Assembly: GCA_964520425.1 (NCBI GenBank)
Contig: CAZFMX010000030.1
Location: 1 to 34,095 of the forward strand
Origin: JAFGFY01 sp964520425
GTDB taxonomy: Bacteria > Desulfobacterota > DSM-4660 > Desulfatiglandales > HGW-15
Length of the DNA stretch: 34,095 nt
Direction: 5' to 3'
The notes below the pieces were generated by a model. The model worked only from the letters and a program-made list of their open reading frames with translations, had not been told where the DNA came from and searched no databases. The translations under genes were made by a program, and so were the position numbers. Positions 33,914 through 34,095 of this stretch are shown here, one piece after another; the first letter of the stretch is position 1, and every line of letters begins with the position of its first letter.

Positions 33914-34095
33914 TCATGTTGCATGTTGTGTCCCAGAAATATCTTCTATAATTTTAGCCGGTTCTATGACACTTTGGGGGTATGGGGGTCTCTTTTCAGT
34001 TTCACCACCATCTATCCAGAGGTCGTGGAACGGCACCATGATTTTGCATATTATGAAGCAGCCCCACGAACAATGTACCCACAGCGACGGGCATT
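33914..34095 (-). CDS. C-terminal end of a gene cut by the window edge
   Basis: An open frame of 60 codons enters from the right edge on the minus strand and ends at a TGA (33916-33914), 13 bases before the GTG of the B12-type radical SAM gene. The last part reads MVPFHDLWIDGGETEKR, then PPYPQSVIEPAKIIEDIS and a short tail, which has protein-like composition. I do not recognise it. The first 18 codons look less natural, so confidence is limited. Confidence 0.4.
   Translation of the reverse strand, partial: CPSLWVHCSWGCFIICKIMVPFHDLWIDGGETEKRPPYPQSVIEPAKIIEDISGTQHAT

Overview
The window looks like a chromosomal segment of a Desulfobacterota (deltaproteobacterial-type) organism. This is inferred from the gene order ffh-rpsP-KH-rimM-trmD-SPOUT-rplS-rnhB-yraN-rsmI-HPr-EI-smpB-ssrA and the style of the proteins; no 16S gene is present to confirm it. 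The housekeeping genes are intact and densely packed, often with 4-11 base overlaps.

Layout. (1) 1-2566, minus strand: the first codons of an unknown gene, an acylphosphatase and NAD-dependent DNA ligase ligA. (2) 2567-3484: a long non-coding stretch with two repeat elements. (3) 3485-12616, plus strand: signal recognition particle, ribosomal protein and RNA-modification genes, then RNase HII, YraN, RsmI, the PTS phosphocarriers HPr and EI, and SmpB. (4) 12658-13009: the tmRNA gene ssrA with its own promoter. SmpB and tmRNA act together in ribosome rescue.

(5) 13011-29380: a probable 16.4-kb genomic island inserted at the 3' end of ssrA. The last 29 nt of the tmRNA gene recur at 29352-29380 with one mismatch, the expected attL/attR pair. 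Inside, a very AT-rich block (13.1-16.4 kb) holds two DUF2971 proteins, a membrane protein and a HEPN-like protein; an integron attC-like site lies between the first two genes. A C-terminal scrap of a tyrosine integrase remains at 16465-16632, cut off by a small inverted-repeat element. The second half (16.9-29.0 kb) is a run of co-directional genes for exported or membrane-anchored proteins: two small secreted proteins (one broken by an amber codon), a tiny CxxC protein, a 481-aa secreted protein, a 1386-aa PASTA-repeat protein, a SUMF1-fold protein, two membrane-anchored proteins (one frameshifted) and a secreted proteasome-like protein. The dead integrase and broken genes suggest an old, immobilised island.

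(6) 29519-34095, minus strand: outside the island, a cluster with a B12-type radical SAM enzyme, a methyltransferase, a SPASM radical SAM enzyme and a DUF72 protein, plus the end of another gene at the window edge.

The most novel material is the exported-protein block 16968-29016, whose members are mostly unrecognised and which does not match a secretion, defence or metabolic system I know.
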